From Clostridia bacterium (GTDB lineage: Bacteria > Bacillota > Clostridia > TANB77 > RGIG9151), in contig JAFSUW010000016.1 in NCBI GenBank assembly GCA_017450465.1, positions 1 to 47,704 of the forward strand: a DNA stretch of 47,704 bases, read 5' to 3'. A program made the translations under genes and the position numbers. The notes beneath the pieces are model-generated. The model was not told where the DNA came from. It did not search any database and saw only the letters and a program-made list of their open reading frames with translations. Positions within the stretch are counted from its first letter, which is position 1, and each line of letters begins with the position of its first letter. Of the stretch, positions 24,117-34,888 are shown one piece after another.

Positions 24117-26924
24117 TCACATCGTATACTCTACAAAATGAATCCCCCCATCGTCTTGTAAATCAAACATATTGCCTTCCTTTAACACACCATCTACAGT
24201 TAACTTATTCACTCCTGATTTAATTTTATTCAGGACATTAATTTTATATACCGTTTTATTAAATTTATACTCTACCTCAAAATCACCTAATTTCTCTGGA
24301 ACAACTGGGTCTAGTATCATAGAATTGCCACGTTTCTTTAATCCTAATAGATAACAAATGCCAAACCTATACATCCAGCCACTTGCACCGGTATACCACG
24401 TCCAGCCACCACGACCAAAATGATTTTCGTTTGTATAAATATCTGCCGCCATCACATATGGCTCCACTTGATATTTTTTAATCTCGGCATCGGTTTTTGC
24501 ATGATTTATTGGATTTAATATTTCAAAAATTTCATATGCCTTTTCATCATTTTTTAGCATTGCATATGCTATACCAAGCCAAATAGCCCCATGCGTGTAC
24601 TGCCCACCATTTTCTCTTATGCCCTCTGGGTACCTTTTTATATAGCCCGGGCTTAACCTACCTTTATTAAAAGCTGGTGTTAAAAGTTTTATTATTTTAT
24701 TTTCTTTATCTACTAAATAATCTTCTACCGACGATAACGCTATATTCACTTTATCTGGTGCCCCCGCTCCAGATATAACGCTAAACGACTGCGAAATCGA
24801 ATCTATTTTACACTCATCATTTTCTATAGAGCCAAGTGGTGTTCCATCATCAAAAAACGCCCTTTTATACCATCTTCCGTCCCACGCCTTATTGTCTAAC
24901 GCCTCAGCTAATTTAGACGCATATTCCGCATATACATTTGCTAACTCCTCTTCATTTCGCATTCTACATATACTTGAAAACCCAGTTAAAATTTCATACA
25001 TAAACCAAGATAGCCAAACACTTTCACCTCTACCCTTATTACCTACTGTATTCATTCCATCATTCCAGTCACCAGAACCCATAAGCATAAGACCATGCTC
25101 ACCTAGTTTATATGCATGATCTATTGCAAGTTTTATATGCTCATACAAACTTGCTTTCTTACTCGAAATACTAAAATGAATGTATTTCTCGTCTTCATCT
25201 TCATTTAGTGCTTCACCATCTATAAATGGAACCTCTTCGCTTAAAATAGACATATCCTCTGTAACCAAAAGGTACTCTAAAGTAACATAGGAAAGCCATA
25301 ATAAATCATCCGAGAATTTGGTCCTTGTGCCACTTTCACTTTCTTCATGCCACCAATGAACTACATCGCCCTCGGCAAACTGGTGTGAAGCATGCTTTAA
25401 TATCTGGTTTCTTGTAACACTAGGGTTTATAAGCATTAACGCTAGAGAATCTTGCAATTGATCTCTATACCCATATGCACCAGAAGATTGATAAAATCCA
25501 CTTCTTGCCCAAAGTCGCGAAACAAGAGTCTCGTAAAGTAAAAAGCCATTTAATAATAAATCAAATGCCTTATCCTCTGTCTTTACTTTTATTTTCATGA
25601 CTTCATTATTATAAAAATCTTTTACTTTACTAAGTTCTTCAGTGCAAACTTTACTATCAACATATTTATCAACAATTTTTTCACTATTTTCGCCAAATAA
25701 ATATATAAGTTCATCACTATCATTAACATTTAACTCTATGTCTTTTATAATGCTACCTATTGGATAATCATAGTTTTCAATATTTTCTTCTATGCTCACC
25801 CTTAAAAATTCTGGATTTTTCTCGCCTTGGTCACCAAAAAACATCTTTTTATCTAGACAAAATCTAGGTTTTTCCCTTAAAACTTTTGCCATGACTTGCT
25901 TTTCACTAAAAAATTCTTCATAACTGTTTTCAAATACTATTCGTTCGTGAGTTACTTTAGCATCTATAAACTTTTCTTTGCCGTCCGCATTAAATGACAA
26001 AACGGGGTCTATAAAATAAGCTACTCGAAGATTCCTCTTTTGGTTCGACTTATTTTCTATACTAAGCATCGAAATTTTTACATTTTCACGACAAGGCACA
26101 AACACGGTAAGCTTAAGCATTAGTCCACAAACGCTTGCTTCATATATGGCATACCCAAGCCCATATCTTACCCTGTATTTTCCGTTAAAACCTGCTGGTA
26201 AAATATATGGGTTAAATATCTCACCAGTACTTAAATCCTCAATGTATATTGTTTCTCCCCTTTTATCGGTTACGACATCATTTGTCCATGGCGTTAAGCG
26301 AAATTCTCTACTATTTTCTTGCCAAGTATAGCCACCGCCACTTTCTGTAACGCATGTTCCAAACATTTCATTAGCAAGAATATTTACCCATGGGAGCGGT
26401 GTTACATTATTCTCATCTAGATTAATTACATATTCATTTTCTTTCTCATAAAATCCGCCTACACCATTAAAAAATTCTAACTCCAAGTTTGGCAATTCAT
26501 TTGCATATTCCGTGGTGTTACTTAAAAATTCCATGTTTTCAAATTTATTTATTTTTTTACCCTCATTCTTAAACTTATTATCACTAAAAACAAGTGATGC
26601 CGCCTTTTTTAATGCACTCATCTCTTCATTAGTTAAAATCTCACCACGAAGTAAAAATACTCCACCGGAAACATTTTGCATATTTCTAATATAGCTATTA
26701 CTTACTATTTCAGAAATATTATTCCAAAGAGGATGCGTATAACTTACCCCTTCTTTACTTATAATCACTAAATCAGTTATTATCCCTTTAATACGCCAAT
26801 ATTCATGTGCCTTTAGCACATCATATATTATATCCGCGTCTTCGTATTTTTTTATTATGACAAGGACAATCGGCAAATCTCCAGATATTCCATGTGACCA
26901 AAGAATATTTTTTATATTTTTCAT
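24117..26924 (-). CDS. GH94-type glycoside phosphorylase half of a cyclic beta-glucan synthase
   Basis: A 935-residue protein that corresponds to the C-terminal part of long cyclic beta-1,2-glucan synthase-like proteins. It begins ILWSHGISGDLPIVLV, then an N-terminal beta-sandwich, then the GH94 (alpha/alpha)6 barrel with the catalytic motif GSGDWNDG (acid Asp near 619) and a C-terminal part with HFGRGGWTWYTGASGWMYR. In the single-chain enzymes this domain trims chain length by phosphorolysis. Here it has its own ATG with AAAGGA and starts 15 bases after the upstream half, in the same frame, across two TAG codons. No signal peptide. It probably acts with the 26940-31988 product at the membrane. 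Confidence 0.88.
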   Translation of the reverse strand: MKNIKNILWSHGISGDLPIVLVIIKKYEDADIIYDVLKAHEYWRIKGIITDLVIISKEGVSYTHPLWNNISEIVSNSYIRNMQNVSGGVFLLRGEILTNEEMSALKKAASLVFSDNKFKNEGKKINKFENMEFLSNTTEYANELPNLELEFFNGVGGFYEKENEYVINLDENNVTPLPWVNILANEMFGTCVTESGGGYTWQENSREFRLTPWTNDVVTDKRGETIYIEDLSTGEIFNPYILPAGFNGKYRVRYGLGYAIYEASVCGLMLKLTVFVPCRENVKISMLSIENKSNQKRNLRVAYFIDPVLSFNADGKEKFIDAKVTHERIVFENSYEEFFSEKQVMAKVLREKPRFCLDKKMFFGDQGEKNPEFLRVSIEENIENYDYPIGSIIKDIELNVNDSDELIYLFGENSEKIVDKYVDSKVCTEELSKVKDFYNNEVMKIKVKTEDKAFDLLLNGFLLYETLVSRLWARSGFYQSSGAYGYRDQLQDSLALMLINPSVTRNQILKHASHQFAEGDVVHWWHEESESGTRTKFSDDLLWLSYVTLEYLLVTEDMSILSEEVPFIDGEALNEDEDEKYIHFSISSKKASLYEHIKLAIDHAYKLGEHGLMLMGSGDWNDGMNTVGNKGRGESVWLSWFMYEILTGFSSICRMRNEEELANVYAEYASKLAEALDNKAWDGRWYKRAFFDDGTPLGSIENDECKIDSISQSFSVISGAGAPDKVNIALSSVEDYLVDKENKIIKLLTPAFNKGRLSPGYIKRYPEGIRENGGQYTHGAIWLGIAYAMLKNDEKAYEIFEILNPINHAKTDAEIKKYQVEPYVMAADIYTNENHFGRGGWTWYTGASGWMYRFGICYLLGLKKRGNSMILDPVVPEKLGDFEVEYKFNKTVYKINVLNKIKSGVNKLTVDGVLKEGNMFDLQDDGGIHFVEYTM

Positions 26925-26939
26925 ACTCTATTCCTTTCG

Positions 26940-29900
26940 CTATACCAAAAACTTCATTAAATCATCATAAACTGCAACTTCATCTGACGTAACATTCAAA
27001 TATGATAATTCTACTTGATTTCTTGCAAATGCCATCCTAAACGTTCTAGAAATCATGTTCTCTGATAAATACTTATTAGCAAGGTTTTTCGCATCTTCTT
27101 TAGTATCTGCAATACCTGTTATAAAATTTATTTGTCCTACTGCTCCACTAGCAAGTTTTATATATCTTCTTTGTGCCAAAATTGGCTCTAATACAGCTCC
27201 TGTATTACCCGCAAGTGGCTTTTCAGTCATAATGGCTACTGGATTTACTAAACTTCTATATCTTCCTACAAAATTTCTCCTATCCGTTTCAAAACTAAAT
27301 CCACCAAGTTTGTTATCACCTACACAAGACGTTGCAAACACGGCTTTACTTATCTTGTTATCTCGATATTTCTTTACTGCAAATAGCATATTATCTTCAC
27401 AATACGTTTTTATAAACATATTTTCAAAAACCCTGTGTGATAAATCTACGTTTTTATTATCTAAAACCACTTCCATATAACTTGTAACTGAAAACTCTAG
27501 TTCTACATCCGTATTATTGGTTATTGAAATCTTCCTTACTTCCACATCATCTTCCGCCGAAACAATAACTTCCTGCGTGGTTTCTATTTTGTCATCTACT
27601 CTAGTAATTTTTGCCTTATCGCCCGAAAAAACAACTGCGTAACTATCTGGTTTTACTAAATAAGGTTTATATGATGCAGTCCATACTTTTCCTGTGTTTA
27701 TACATTTTATATAAAAAATTGGGCCAGAGTTTCTTAAAATATAGTCACTACGGCTTCTTAAAATATCCATGTTCTTATACCGCATAAATCCATTGCCTCT
27801 ATCATTTATCATACTGTACAAATTACCGTTAGTAAGGATTTGAACATTCGGGCGACTATTATCTATATCTTTTATTACTCTTGCGGTATCTATATTAACT
27901 ACTTTAACTTCTTTATGCGGCACTACTTTTTCTTTCGTATCTTTAGTGAATATCACGCCCTTCTTTATTTTTTCTTGCAGCAAATATTCAATTGATTTCA
28001 CAACAGGGCTACTATGAAATCTTTTTTGCATAATGTTATCGTTAATCACATTATTAAGTGCTACTAAACTCATGCCTTGATGATGTGCCATATAGCTCTT
28101 TACTATTGCATAGCCATTTACATTGTTTAAGTTTAATCGTCTTGGTGTAAAATCCACTGCTTCATAAAAACCGTATTCACCAAGCATAGATAATTTTTCA
28201 AGTTCCGTTAAGTTTTTTATTGCCTCTTTCGGATTTACCATAAGTGCAAGCATTGTAGAATATGGTGATATTACGGTATCTTCCACAAGGCCACGTTTAA
28301 GCCCAAGCCATGGCACGCCAAGTGCTTTATACTGATAATTTAAGTTTATATCGAAATTGTAAAACGCCGATTCTGAAATTCCCCAAACCGGTACTCGCTT
28401 CTTTTTCGCATATTCCATCTGGCACTTAATAACAAAGTTATACGTTTCATCTAACAATGTACTTGAATAATTTTTCATGAGTAGAATTGGCATAAGATAC
28501 TCAAACATAGTCCCTGTCCAAGAAATCAAACCCTTTTCCCTGCCAAACCTAGTAAGATTTCGTGACAATGAAAACCAGTGTTTTGTTGGTACTTCATGAC
28601 GTGCTACGGCAAGGAAACTTGTCTGCCTCGATTCCGACGCGAATAAATCGTAATACGAATTCGTAAGACGATTTTCTTCAAGATTATACCCTATTGAAAA
28701 TACATTCTTTTTGTTGTCGTACAAAACATCAAAATGTATCTCATCTTCTAGGACCTTTAATCGATTTATTAATGCATTTTTCTTTTCTTCTTGCAAATTT
28801 AACTTTTTTAAGCTTTCTTTTACTGTTATTACATAGCCCAAAAAATTGCCGCTATCCACTGTTGAAATGTATCGCGGGAAAAGTGGTTTTAACGTTTTTG
28901 TGTTATACCAATTTAGTAAATGTCCGTTCCATTTTTCTAATTTATCTATGGTACTTAAAACATTTTTCATACTATAAAATAACGTATTTTCGTCTATTAA
29001 TTTTAAGTCATATCCACAAACTAACGCCATAAGGCCAAGTCCTATATTTGTTGGCGATGTTCTACTTGCCACCTCATTTGGCGGATCTTCTTGATAATTA
29101 TCTGGCGGCAAATAATTATTCTCTTCATTCATAAGTGTAGAAAAATAATTAAATGTTCTTTTTGCATATTCTTTTAGCTTTTCTAATTCTTTTTCATCTA
29201 ATTTTTCTTTATTATCTTTTATTTCAGTGCTTATTAAGAAACTAACAAGTGGTGCTAAAATCCATAATACCCCTAAAAATGTACTTGTAAAAACGCTTAA
29301 CGCATCCTGTTTTATAAACACCGAAAGTAAAATAATAACTATACCAAATAAAACAGGAGAACCCATAAGCCGGTAATAGCTTGTTACTGTATTTTTTAGT
29401 TTTGTGTCCATATCTTTAGCTGTAACCCATTCAAGCAAGTTTTTATGAGATACGAACATCCTAAACATTGTTTTTATTATCGCTTTTAGTATAAGATACG
29501 CAGTAAACGGCAAAAAAAGTATTTGAAGCAAAAACTGTTTTTTATTCCCTCGTATCCCCGCTATTAAAAAGAAAGATATCCAGATTAAGCTATAACCTGG
29601 TAAAACAGATGTCGAAAGTATAATACCAAGTAAAATTAGTATCGCAGTTAAACTACGTCTTAAGTTATCAAATATTTTCCACTTAGAAATTTTATTTATC
29701 GGATTTTTTACTTTTTCGTTATTAGCATTTCTTACTTTACTAAAAAGCCATGAAATAATCTGCCAATCGCCCCTTACCCATCTTTCAGAGCGCATAGCAT
29801 AACTATTATATCTATATGGGTAGCCATCTATTAATTCTATATCCGAAGATAGTCCTACTCTAAGGTATGAACCCTCAAGCAAGTCATGGCTTAAAACGGT

Positions 29901-31988
29901 ATTTTCTTTAATTGCATTATGCAAAACTTTTGCAAATATATTTAAGTCGTAAATACCCTTGCCGGTAAAAATGGCTTCACCAAATAAATCTTGGTATATA
30001 TCTGATGACGCACAAACATAAGGGTCTATGCCTCCACTTCCAGCAAATATTTTTGAGAATATACTTTTGTTCGCGCTTTCAACATCTATACCAATATGTG
30101 GCTGAATTAAGCCATAGCCATCTATTACTGCAGTTCCTTCCTCATTTAGTTTTGGTGCATTTAGTGGGTGAGAAATCGCACCAACCAGCTTTTGTACTGC
30201 TCCTTGTGGAATGCAAGTATCCGCATCAACCGTTAAAACATATAAAATCGGTGGCAGTGTATCAAAGCCCTCCGAAATCGCCTTATAATCTGATGCGTCT
30301 TTGGTTAATAGAAATTCATTAAACTTTATAATCGCGCCACGTTTTCTCTCATAACCTAGCCACTTGTTTTCGGTTTTATTGAAAAATCTTTTCCTATACA
30401 CAAAGAAAAAACTTTTTGTATTATATTTTTTATTGAGTTCAGCCACTTTTCTTAGGCCAACTTCCGCTATTTTATCATCTTCAATATCATTTTCAGTATT
30501 CGATTCTTTCGCATCCCCAACCAAAGTAAAATACACGTTTTTATCATTTGTAGCTACAAAATATTTCTCTATGTTTTCTAGCATATCTTCTACTCTTTCT
30601 ACGCTCGAAAGAAGTGTTGGGACAATTACCATTGTGCTTTTTATAATACCATCCTTAAAATCTATTCGTGGTATTATGCGTGGCTTAAATATTCTATTAA
30701 ACGAATAATTTATAAAACAAACCGCACTATCTAATGCTACTAAAAAAGTAAGTATCATGCCTATATAGTACGCTTTAGTAGGTGTTACAAAAAATTTAGT
30801 AAAATAAAAAAATGCTATCGTTATAAAAATTGCGACAACAAAAATAGACGAAACGTATAAGAAAAATGGTTCGTTTCGTATTTCTTTTTTCAACTTATAT
30901 ATTTTAGGTACATAGCTTACTAGCTTACTTTCTAAATATTCCTGTCCTTCATTCCACAAATAATATCCTATATGGCTTTCTTTAGTATTTGGCTCCGCCT
31001 CTTTGGCTAAACTTAAAACTTTTTTTGCCACATGCGTTTCAGATATTTTTAAGTTTTTTGCGATATATTCTATTCTTGCTCTATAGGCATGTTTACTTTC
31101 TATATCCATATTTTTATACACATCAAGCGGGTCGTTATTAAATGTATTTTCTATAACACTAATTTTATTAAATAATTCACTAAAATCTATATTGGATATA
31201 TATTTTAAGCTTAAAATTGAGTTCCCCATAGATATTTTTAGTGCTGCTTGTCTTGCGTGTTCAATGTGTGATACTTTATCTACACTAAGTCCGTATTTTT
31301 CTATGTAACTATCAATACGGTTTAATATTATTAAGCCCTTTTTCCCACTTCTTCTTAAAATAAACGCCAGATGCTCTATGAAAGAACTATTTACATTCAT
31401 GTCTGAAATAGAAAGTTTTAGATCTATTTTTTCATCATAATCTTTTATCCATTTTATCGCCTTTTCCCACTCTAAATACGTTCTATACATCTTTTTACTG
31501 ATTGCCGCTATTTTATCTATTAGTGCTATCCTTATTGCAATTAAAAGTGTCCATATTTCACGCATATATAGTGCTTGTTCATTCTCGTAGTTCTTTAAAA
31601 AAAGCTCTATTAAATCCTCATCAATCTTACCATCTTGGCTTTTTACAATCTCCTGCGCTATCCCATAAATTCTTGTATAGCCCTTATACTTTCCTTCAGC
31701 CATTACGGGCAAATTATAATATGCTTTTCCTTTTAGCTCCTTTTTTAACTCCTTTGCATGTTCTTCTATAACATAGAAATTATCTAGTAACCACTCGCTA
31801 GCAGGAATAACATCATGTCCAGAAGTATAGCTATTAAGAAGTTTTTTATATATAGAATTTATCGTATAATAATTATCTGCTAGTTCTTTTTTTGCTTTAC
31901 TATTTTTATTTTTCTTTGAACTAACCTTACTATATCTTGCAAGTTCTCTTGCTGCTTTTTCTACAAATTCATCAGTAATCAAATTCAT
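26940..31988 (-). CDS. Cyclic beta-glucan synthase-like glycosyltransferase (NdvB/Cgs type), N-terminal half
   Basis: A 1682-residue membrane protein. The order is: an N-terminal helical region (1-360), two membrane helices near 375-440, a GT84-type glycosyltransferase with VLTVDADTCIPQGA (near 583) and SERWVRGDWQ (near 733), further membrane helices (about 790-920), then a GH189-type region with SESRQTSFLAVARHEVP and MAHHQGMSL (near 1300), and a beta-sandwich. In Brucella and rhizobial enzymes all of this and the GH94 domain form one chain of about 2800 residues; here the gene stops at TAG before GH94. It follows hicB by about 60 bases. Product is probably a beta-1,2-glucan; linkage cannot be read from sequence. 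Confidence 0.88.
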   Translation of the reverse strand: MNLITDEFVEKAARELARYSKVSSKKNKNSKAKKELADNYYTINSIYKKLLNSYTSGHDVIPASEWLLDNFYVIEEHAKELKKELKGKAYYNLPVMAEGKYKGYTRIYGIAQEIVKSQDGKIDEDLIELFLKNYENEQALYMREIWTLLIAIRIALIDKIAAISKKMYRTYLEWEKAIKWIKDYDEKIDLKLSISDMNVNSSFIEHLAFILRRSGKKGLIILNRIDSYIEKYGLSVDKVSHIEHARQAALKISMGNSILSLKYISNIDFSELFNKISVIENTFNNDPLDVYKNMDIESKHAYRARIEYIAKNLKISETHVAKKVLSLAKEAEPNTKESHIGYYLWNEGQEYLESKLVSYVPKIYKLKKEIRNEPFFLYVSSIFVVAIFITIAFFYFTKFFVTPTKAYYIGMILTFLVALDSAVCFINYSFNRIFKPRIIPRIDFKDGIIKSTMVIVPTLLSSVERVEDMLENIEKYFVATNDKNVYFTLVGDAKESNTENDIEDDKIAEVGLRKVAELNKKYNTKSFFFVYRKRFFNKTENKWLGYERKRGAIIKFNEFLLTKDASDYKAISEGFDTLPPILYVLTVDADTCIPQGAVQKLVGAISHPLNAPKLNEEGTAVIDGYGLIQPHIGIDVESANKSIFSKIFAGSGGIDPYVCASSDIYQDLFGEAIFTGKGIYDLNIFAKVLHNAIKENTVLSHDLLEGSYLRVGLSSDIELIDGYPYRYNSYAMRSERWVRGDWQIISWLFSKVRNANNEKVKNPINKISKWKIFDNLRRSLTAILILLGIILSTSVLPGYSLIWISFFLIAGIRGNKKQFLLQILFLPFTAYLILKAIIKTMFRMFVSHKNLLEWVTAKDMDTKLKNTVTSYYRLMGSPVLFGIVIILLSVFIKQDALSVFTSTFLGVLWILAPLVSFLISTEIKDNKEKLDEKELEKLKEYAKRTFNYFSTLMNEENNYLPPDNYQEDPPNEVASRTSPTNIGLGLMALVCGYDLKLIDENTLFYSMKNVLSTIDKLEKWNGHLLNWYNTKTLKPLFPRYISTVDSGNFLGYVITVKESLKKLNLQEEKKNALINRLKVLEDEIHFDVLYDNKKNVFSIGYNLEENRLTNSYYDLFASESRQTSFLAVARHEVPTKHWFSLSRNLTRFGREKGLISWTGTMFEYLMPILLMKNYSSTLLDETYNFVIKCQMEYAKKKRVPVWGISESAFYNFDINLNYQYKALGVPWLGLKRGLVEDTVISPYSTMLALMVNPKEAIKNLTELEKLSMLGEYGFYEAVDFTPRRLNLNNVNGYAIVKSYMAHHQGMSLVALNNVINDNIMQKRFHSSPVVKSIEYLLQEKIKKGVIFTKDTKEKVVPHKEVKVVNIDTARVIKDIDNSRPNVQILTNGNLYSMINDRGNGFMRYKNMDILRSRSDYILRNSGPIFYIKCINTGKVWTASYKPYLVKPDSYAVVFSGDKAKITRVDDKIETTQEVIVSAEDDVEVRKISITNNTDVELEFSVTSYMEVVLDNKNVDLSHRVFENMFIKTYCEDNMLFAVKKYRDNKISKAVFATSCVGDNKLGGFSFETDRRNFVGRYRSLVNPVAIMTEKPLAGNTGAVLEPILAQRRYIKLASGAVGQINFITGIADTKEDAKNLANKYLSENMISRTFRMAFARNQVELSYLNVTSDEVAVYDDLMKFLV

Positions 31989-32052
31989 GCCAAAACCACC
32001 TTTTTAGTAGTATTGGCAATTTGATGCATTTTTATGCAAATACAATTTAATA

Positions 32053-32397
32053 CTAAACTCTATTTTTCAAATATAACTCTACTGCATTTTTTATTAACTC
32101 ATTAATTGAAACATTTTCTTCTAACGATTTTATTTTTGCTTTTGTATGAAGATCAACCCCAAGGCGTACGTTCAATGAACCCTTACATTGTTTTTCTGGC
32201 TCTGTATTCGTCTCTTTGCAAAAATTTATATAATCATCTATCGCACTTTCAAAATCTTCTCGTAAATCCTTTACTGTATCCCCCTCAAAAGAAATGCTAT
32301 CATTTTTTAGTCCCTCAATTATCCCATAAAAACATCCTGTATCATCATCATACTTTATTTCTGCCCAATATCCCTTGTATTCCATAACATTTTTCAT
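32053..32397 (-). CDS. hicB: HicB-like antitoxin
   Basis: A 114-residue antitoxin of the HicAB type. The N-terminal HicB fold is visible (MEYKGYWAEIKYDDDTGCFY and DFESAIDDYINFC), and the C-terminal ribbon-helix-helix reads LNVRLGVDLHTKAKIKSLEE. It neutralises HicA and represses its operon through the C-terminal domain. The ATG overlaps the hicA stop by one base (TAATG), so translation is coupled. GGGGG lies about 9 bases upstream. An internal start at Met5 is also possible. Confidence 0.9.
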   Translation of the reverse strand: MKNVMEYKGYWAEIKYDDDTGCFYGIIEGLKNDSISFEGDTVKDLREDFESAIDDYINFCKETNTEPEKQCKGSLNVRLGVDLHTKAKIKSLEENVSINELIKNAVELYLKNRV

Positions 32398-32648
32398 TAT
32401 AAAAGGCCCCCTTCTTTTAGTACTCTTAAAATTTCATTTATCTGATATGCTTTTAATATATTATCATGTGGCTTATGCATATCTATTTTTTTATTTTGTC
32501 CATTTATAAATCTAATTCTCGAACCAGATGTCTTTCCTTTAGTATATTCAATAAAACCCAAACTATTTAATATACTTTTCGCTTCATAATATGTATAATC
32601 TTTTGGCTCTGATTTTAATCTTTCTATTTCTTTTTCTAATCTACTCAT
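32397..32648 (-). CDS. hicA: HicA-like toxin
   Basis: An 83-residue mRNA interferase of the HicA type with a double-stranded-RNA-binding-like fold. The characteristic part is GSRIRFINGQ followed by MHKPH; in this clade the first position is Arg where other members have His. The N-terminal coiled part (EKEIERLKSEPKDYTYYEAK) is typical of the longer form. AAAGGAG precedes the ATG. It lies 35 bases below comEC and may have its own promoter (TTGAAA-17-TTAGTT, weak). Frame is intact, so the toxin is likely functional. Confidence 0.88.
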   Translation of the reverse strand: MSRLEKEIERLKSEPKDYTYYEAKSILNSLGFIEYTKGKTSGSRIRFINGQNKKIDMHKPHDNILKAYQINEILRVLKEGGLL

Positions 32649-32683
32649 ATTTTACTCCTTTCTTATGTCATTTGCAACTAAAA

Positions 32684-34888
32684 TTAGTCGCAATAAAATT
32701 TCAATTCTACGCATCCTATCTCATCGGTCCTAAATACTTTTGCACCAACATTTTTTAATCTTTGTAAAACTTCTATGTTCGGTAACGTATTAAATCTATT
32801 GCCTACACTAATTACTGCTATTTTCGGTGATACTTTCTTCAAGAATTCACTACTAGAAGATGTATTTGACCCATGGTGCCCTACTTTTAATAAATCAGCC
32901 TTTACATCTATACCCTTTTCTAGTAACCACTTTTCTCCCTCTTCTTCTAAATCACCCGTAAACAGTGCTGTAATAGCTTTCGACTTCATCTTTAACACAA
33001 CTGAATTATTGTTTTCGGATACATTAAAGTTCTCATTCGGCAACAAAACACTGAATTCTATTTTATCCACTATAAACTTCATACCGCTTTTTAACTCCAC
33101 CGTCTTAACGTTTTTTAATTCTTCAATATTCCCACTATTTACACCTATGGCTACCTTTTTTACGTTTAACTCATTTAATACCGAACCCACGCCGCCTGTA
33201 TGGTCACTATCCATGTGCGTAAGTATAAGTAAATCTATCGTTTTATAACCCTTACTTAAAATATATGGGACTACATTTTGGCTTCCTTTATCGTATTCCT
33301 TGCCATTTGATATGTACTTATCCCCGGTATCTATTAATATTGTTTTGTGATTCGGTGTCACAATAAATATACTGTCGCCATGCCCTACATCTATAGTATT
33401 AATTTCTAATTTGCCAGGTAATAGTGTTATAACAATACATAAAGCTATCAAAATAACTACATACTTTTTGTATCTTTTCTTTAATAAAAACCACACATAT
33501 ATGATTAACAAGCATATCAATGCTCTATTCGACACCTTAAAAGTTAGGAAACTAATCCCTGCAAATATCTCTGCTACTTTTCTTAATGTAAATATCAACA
33601 CACAGTTAGCATATGCTATAAACTTGCCAACTACGGGAATTACTGAAAATACACCAAGTGATAGTATCGCACTTGTAAGTGGTACTGCAACTATACTAGT
33701 AACTATTCCAGCTAAATAAAGCGTGTGAAAATAGTATATTATCACTGGTATAGTAAAAATTTGCACTGATAATGCTATACTGAGTGTGTTCCGCAAAAAT
33801 TCGGGTAAAAAACTTATTTTTTCATATACCATTTTATTAAACAAAAGAATTGAAAATGCTCCCGAAAATGACAGTAAAAAGCCAATACTATATATAGTAT
33901 ATGGATTAAAAAGCAGTAGCAGAAATGCTCCGAGAAACATAGTCGTTATTCCATCATTTTGACGTTTTAAGGCCTTTGATATTAAGAATAGTATAGTTAC
34001 CATGCCAGCCCTTAAAATCGAAGCAGATGCCCCAGTAATGATTATATAAGCTATGATAAAAATGATTAATATACCGTAATGAAATCTTTTACTTATCTTC
34101 AAAAACTTTAATATTTTTGATACCAATAAAATAAAAAATGCTATATGAGCACCAGATACAACTAACAGATGCACCATACCTGCTTTCGTAAAATCTTCAT
34201 TTACTTCATCTGATAAATCATTCTTATCGCCCAAAAGTATCGCATTTACTATACTTGCTTCTTCTTTAGGGTAACGCATATTTATTTTATCTATAAGTCC
34301 TCTTCTTAACTTATAAAAAAGTGGCTCTCGCCCTTCTTCTACTTCTATACTCTTTAATTCACAAACAAAAAATATACCTTTGCTATACAAATACTTTCGA
34401 TAGTCGAAATTCCCTTTATTTCGTGCTTTTTCTGGAATTTTTCCTATGACACTTGCTTTTACTTTATCGCCTACTTTTAATAAATTCTGCGTTTTTAGCA
34501 ACACTTTGCCTTTTTTAGTTTTAACAATAGTTTCAACATAACTTGCCTTTTCTGTAACATTTACCACTTTACCCGTTATGTTTGTTACTTCATCAGTATA
34601 AACATGATTTTTTGTATATAAATTTGTATAAAAATAGCCACAAAAAATAAAGATTATTACTATTAAAACCATTTTCAAGGCATTTTTGAATTCATATGTA
34701 CGCAGTAGTACCGGCAAATTGGTATTCTTATGGCCGATGTGGGCATCGACTACTACATTCATACATATGCATACTATAACTGCACAAAAAAAGAAGAGAA
34801 CCATATTTATTAATATGGTCCTCTTTATTAAACTTAAAATTATTCCGACTATAAAGCCAATTACAAAGTTTACTAACGGTCGTTTCAC
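32684..34888 (-). CDS. comEC: ComEC/Rec2 competence channel protein
   Basis: Membrane channel that brings single-stranded DNA into the cytosol. The 734 residues contain an N-terminal membrane pair and DUF4131-type soluble domain, the competence membrane domain with about eight helices (LLVVSGAHIAFF at its start), and a C-terminal metallo-beta-lactamase domain with LTHMDSDHTGG (near 555-565) and VGHHGS. It starts at GTG 34888, which shares one base with the upstream stop, so translation is coupled to the NlpC/P60 gene. No comEA or comEB lies beside it. Confidence 0.95.
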   Translation of the reverse strand: MKRPLVNFVIGFIVGIILSLIKRTILINMVLFFFCAVIVCICMNVVVDAHIGHKNTNLPVLLRTYEFKNALKMVLIVIIFIFCGYFYTNLYTKNHVYTDEVTNITGKVVNVTEKASYVETIVKTKKGKVLLKTQNLLKVGDKVKASVIGKIPEKARNKGNFDYRKYLYSKGIFFVCELKSIEVEEGREPLFYKLRRGLIDKINMRYPKEEASIVNAILLGDKNDLSDEVNEDFTKAGMVHLLVVSGAHIAFFILLVSKILKFLKISKRFHYGILIIFIIAYIIITGASASILRAGMVTILFLISKALKRQNDGITTMFLGAFLLLLFNPYTIYSIGFLLSFSGAFSILLFNKMVYEKISFLPEFLRNTLSIALSVQIFTIPVIIYYFHTLYLAGIVTSIVAVPLTSAILSLGVFSVIPVVGKFIAYANCVLIFTLRKVAEIFAGISFLTFKVSNRALICLLIIYVWFLLKKRYKKYVVILIALCIVITLLPGKLEINTIDVGHGDSIFIVTPNHKTILIDTGDKYISNGKEYDKGSQNVVPYILSKGYKTIDLLILTHMDSDHTGGVGSVLNELNVKKVAIGVNSGNIEELKNVKTVELKSGMKFIVDKIEFSVLLPNENFNVSENNNSVVLKMKSKAITALFTGDLEEEGEKWLLEKGIDVKADLLKVGHHGSNTSSSSEFLKKVSPKIAVISVGNRFNTLPNIEVLQRLKNVGAKVFRTDEIGCVELKFYCD

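Noticed and set aside
12158-31988. Genome-wide recoding of TAG, suggested by in-frame TAG codons at 13019 and 26940
   Set aside because: TAG ends several ordinary genes here, including the YoaP-like gene, which is followed directly by its terminator, and the HAD gene.
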